From contig JACCWY010000136.1 in NCBI GenBank assembly GCA_013697395.1, positions 1 to 16,037 of the forward strand: 16,037 bases of DNA, given 5' to 3'. Below, in pieces: positions 14,447 through 16,037 of this stretch (positions are counted from its first letter, which is position 1; every line of letters starts with the position of its first letter). Source of the stretch: Chloroflexota bacterium. Lineage in GTDB: Bacteria > Chloroflexota > Limnocylindria > QHBO01. A model generated the notes under the pieces. It did no database searches and was not told the DNA's origin. It was given only the letters and a program-made list of their open reading frames with translations. Both the position numbers and the translations under genes were made by a program.

Positions 14447-15226
14447 ATGAGCGACCCCGAGCTCCCGGATTCGATCGCCGCCAACGTCGCCGAGTGGACG
14501 ACGTCGAACGCCCAGTTCACCGATGCGCAGGCCGAGGGCGCCTGGGCGCCACAGGATCTGACCTGGGGCGTGTTCGGGGTGCGGGAGGACGCCATCGGTT
14601 CGCCGCTGGGGGACGTGTCCGGGCTGGACGTCGTCGAGCTGGGCTGCGGGACTGCCTACTTCTCCGCGCAGCTGGCGCAGCGAGGCGCGCGGCCTGTCGG
14701 TGTCGACCCGACGCCGGCGCAGCTCGCCACCGCCCGGCGGATGATGGAACGGACCGGGATCACCTTCCCGCTGATCGAGGCGCCCGGCGAGCGCGTGCCG
14801 CTGCCGGACGCGTCGTTCGACCTGGCGGTCTCCGAGTTCGGCGCATCCCTGTGGGCCGATCCGGCGCTCTGGATCCCCGAGTCGGCGCGGCTCCTGCGGC
14901 CCGGCGGCCGGCTCGTGTTCCTCACGAACTCGTTCATCTCGTACCTGTGCGCGATCGACGAGGGCGGCACCTCCGAGACGCTCCAGCGGCCGCAGTTCGG
15001 CCCGTACCGGATGCAGTGGCCGGGCGAGGAGGGGATCGAATACCACCTCCCGCATGGCGACTGGATCGACTTGCTGCGGACGAACGGCTTCGAGATCGAG
15101 CGGCTCATCGAGCTGAAGGCGCCGCCCGACGCGCAGCCGCACTCGTACTACGACTACGTCAAGCCGGAGTGGGCCTGGAAGTGGCCGCACGAGGAGATCT
15201 GGGTGGTGCGGCGCGCTGACGCCTGA
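14447..15226 (+). CDS. Class I SAM-dependent methyltransferase
   Basis: A 259-aa protein with a full class I methyltransferase core: motif I VELGCGTA (63-70), acidic D87 (VGVDPTP), the motif II region SFDLAVSEFGASLW (about 123-136) and RLLRPGGRLVFLT (148-160). A C-terminal portion rich in aromatic residues (YYDYVKPEWAWKWPHEEIW) closes the protein and may shape the acceptor pocket. The acceptor is unknown; the layout fits small-molecule methylation. It belongs to a different subgroup from the other methyltransferase in this window. ATG at 14447 has no Shine-Dalgarno, and a TAGAGT -10-like hexamer lies 8 nt upstream. A membrane cyclase begins 26 nt downstream on the same strand, so the two may be co-transcribed. 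Confidence 0.9.
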   Translation: MSDPELPDSIAANVAEWTTSNAQFTDAQAEGAWAPQDLTWGVFGVREDAIGSPLGDVSGLDVVELGCGTAYFSAQLAQRGARPVGVDPTPAQLATARRMMERTGITFPLIEAPGERVPLPDASFDLAVSEFGASLWADPALWIPESARLLRPGGRLVFLTNSFISYLCAIDEGGTSETLQRPQFGPYRMQWPGEEGIEYHLPHGDWIDLLRTNGFEIERLIELKAPPDAQPHSYYDYVKPEWAWKWPHEEIWVVRRADA

Positions 15227-15240
15227 GCCAGATGCGGGCG

Positions 15241-15246
15241 TAGGAT
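15241..15246 (+). promoter_or_regulatory. -10-like TAGGAT (or AGGA ribosome site) before the membrane cyclase
   Basis: TAGGAT ends 6 nt before the ATG at 15253, as for the other leaderless-type starts here. The embedded AGGA, 7 nt before the ATG, could equally be a Shine-Dalgarno on a transcript from the methyltransferase gene. The sequence cannot decide. Confidence 0.3.
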
Positions 15247-15252
15247 GGGCGC

Positions 15253-16037
15253 ATGCGCCGACTCGTGGCCCGAGCGCTCAGCATCGGTGCCGACCCGAGC
15301 GATGACGGGGAGCAGCGCCTTCGCAAGATCCTGCTGCTGACCGCCGCTTTCGTCATCCTCCCGGTGGCGATCGTATGGGGCGGCATCTACGCGCTTGCCG
15401 GGGCGATCGGCGCGGGCCTGATCCCCTGGACATACGCGGGGTTATCGGCGTTGAGCATCGGCGTCTTCGCCGTCGTGCGCACGTACTGGTGGTTCGGGGT
15501 GAGCCAGCTTGCGCTGTACATCGTGCTTCCCTTCGTGCTGATGTGGGTGCTCGGCGGGTTCGTCGACGGGTCAGGGGTCGCCCTGTTCGCCTCCGCCGCC
15601 CCAATCTTCGCGATCCTGCTCGGGCACCGCCGACTGGCACCGATCCTCCTGCTTGTCTACATCGGGCTGATCGCGGTCACCCCGGCCGTGGTGGCGAGCG
15701 GCGCCTTCGACGGCCTCGCCGGCGACCGGCTGCCGCCTGGCGTAGTGACACTCTTCTTCGCCATGAACCTCGCCACGGTGCCTGCCATCACATGGCTGCT
15801 GGTGTGGGCCTTCAGCGGTGGGCGCGAGGGGATGCTGTCGGCGGCACGCGGCATCGTTCGCCGCTACCTCGCACCGGCTGCCGCCGACCAGTTCCTGGCC
15901 GACCCACGTCGCCAGGAGCTGGGCGGCGAGATCACCGAGGTGACGGTCCTGTTCGCCGACCTCGGCGGCTTTTCGACCTACGCGGAGTCGCGCTCGCCGG
16001 CGGAGGTGGTCGAGCTGCTCAACCGATACTTCGCCAT
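15253..16037 (+). CDS. Membrane-anchored class III cyclase (3' end beyond window)
   Basis: The first 261 codons are present and the frame is still open at the window edge. A basic N-terminus (MRRLVARAL) and a charged segment lead into about six hydrophobic helices (residues 25-195; examples ILLLTAAFVILPVAIVWGG and LALYIVLPFVLMWVLGG). A connecting helix (GIVRRYLAPAAADQFL) follows, then the start of a class III cyclase domain, EVTVLFADLGGFSTYAES, with the first metal aspartate at about D236. The layout is that of six-helix membrane cyclases in which the membrane part serves as sensor or dimerisation module. The other catalytic residues lie outside the window, so activity cannot be judged. ATG at 15253 is the only start consistent with the N-terminal membrane topology. 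It lies 26 nt after a methyltransferase stop. Confidence 0.88.
   Translation, partial: MRRLVARALSIGADPSDDGEQRLRKILLLTAAFVILPVAIVWGGIYALAGAIGAGLIPWTYAGLSALSIGVFAVVRTYWWFGVSQLALYIVLPFVLMWVLGGFVDGSGVALFASAAPIFAILLGHRRLAPILLLVYIGLIAVTPAVVASGAFDGLAGDRLPPGVVTLFFAMNLATVPAITWLLVWAFSGGREGMLSAARGIVRRYLAPAAADQFLADPRRQELGGEITEVTVLFADLGGFSTYAESRSPAEVVELLNRYFA

Noticed and set aside
14201..15190. 329-aa minus-strand open frame over the methyltransferase
   Set aside because: The plus-strand frame has all class I methyltransferase motifs; the antisense frame is Arg/Leu-rich with no motif.

Overview
This is a GC-rich, densely packed bacterial window with frequent GTG starts, few strong Shine-Dalgarno sites and -10-like hexamers about 6 nt before several start codons. 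These traits, with half-length TauE/SafE proteins and abundant class III nucleotide cyclases fused to AAA-ATPase/TPR modules, suggest a Chloroflexota lineage (Limnocylindria/Ellin-type) or, less likely, an actinobacterium. That placement is inference; no marker gene is present.

Left part (1-3460): a VOC/glyoxalase-fold gene (+) faces a minus-strand operon of an FCD/GntR regulator followed by two half-length TauE/SafE membrane proteins, each junction a 4-nt overlap. Divergent from it, across a good FadR-type operator (2216-2226), is a NitT/TauT-type ABC ATPase that stops just after its signature motif, next to a perfect 32-bp palindrome. About 320 bp of gene-free DNA follows, with an imperfect tandem repeat of about 91 bp that can fold into hairpins. 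A SnoaL-like gene (-) comes next.

Middle (3640-7213): a zinc-ribbon class III cyclase is followed 16 nt later by a YfcE-type metallophosphoesterase. A secreted, Pro/Thr-rich, C-terminally anchored protein is broken by a 1-nt frameshift in a C5 run. A SAM methyltransferase (-) follows.

Right part (7218-16037): two very large cyclase/AAA-ATPase/TPR proteins (about 1087 and 1182 aa) are transcribed towards each other with stops 3 nt apart. Each is flanked on its 5' side by a divergent SAM methyltransferase, giving a mirror layout (MT, cyclase, cyclase, MT). The left cyclase carries a 1-nt frameshift inside its catalytic domain. The window ends inside a membrane-anchored class III cyclase that follows the second methyltransferase. 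Four cyclases with four different domain contexts therefore lie within about 12.4 kb, beside a phosphoesterase, which makes the region look like a cyclic-nucleotide signalling neighbourhood. Its inputs, and whether the product is cAMP, cannot be read from sequence alone.
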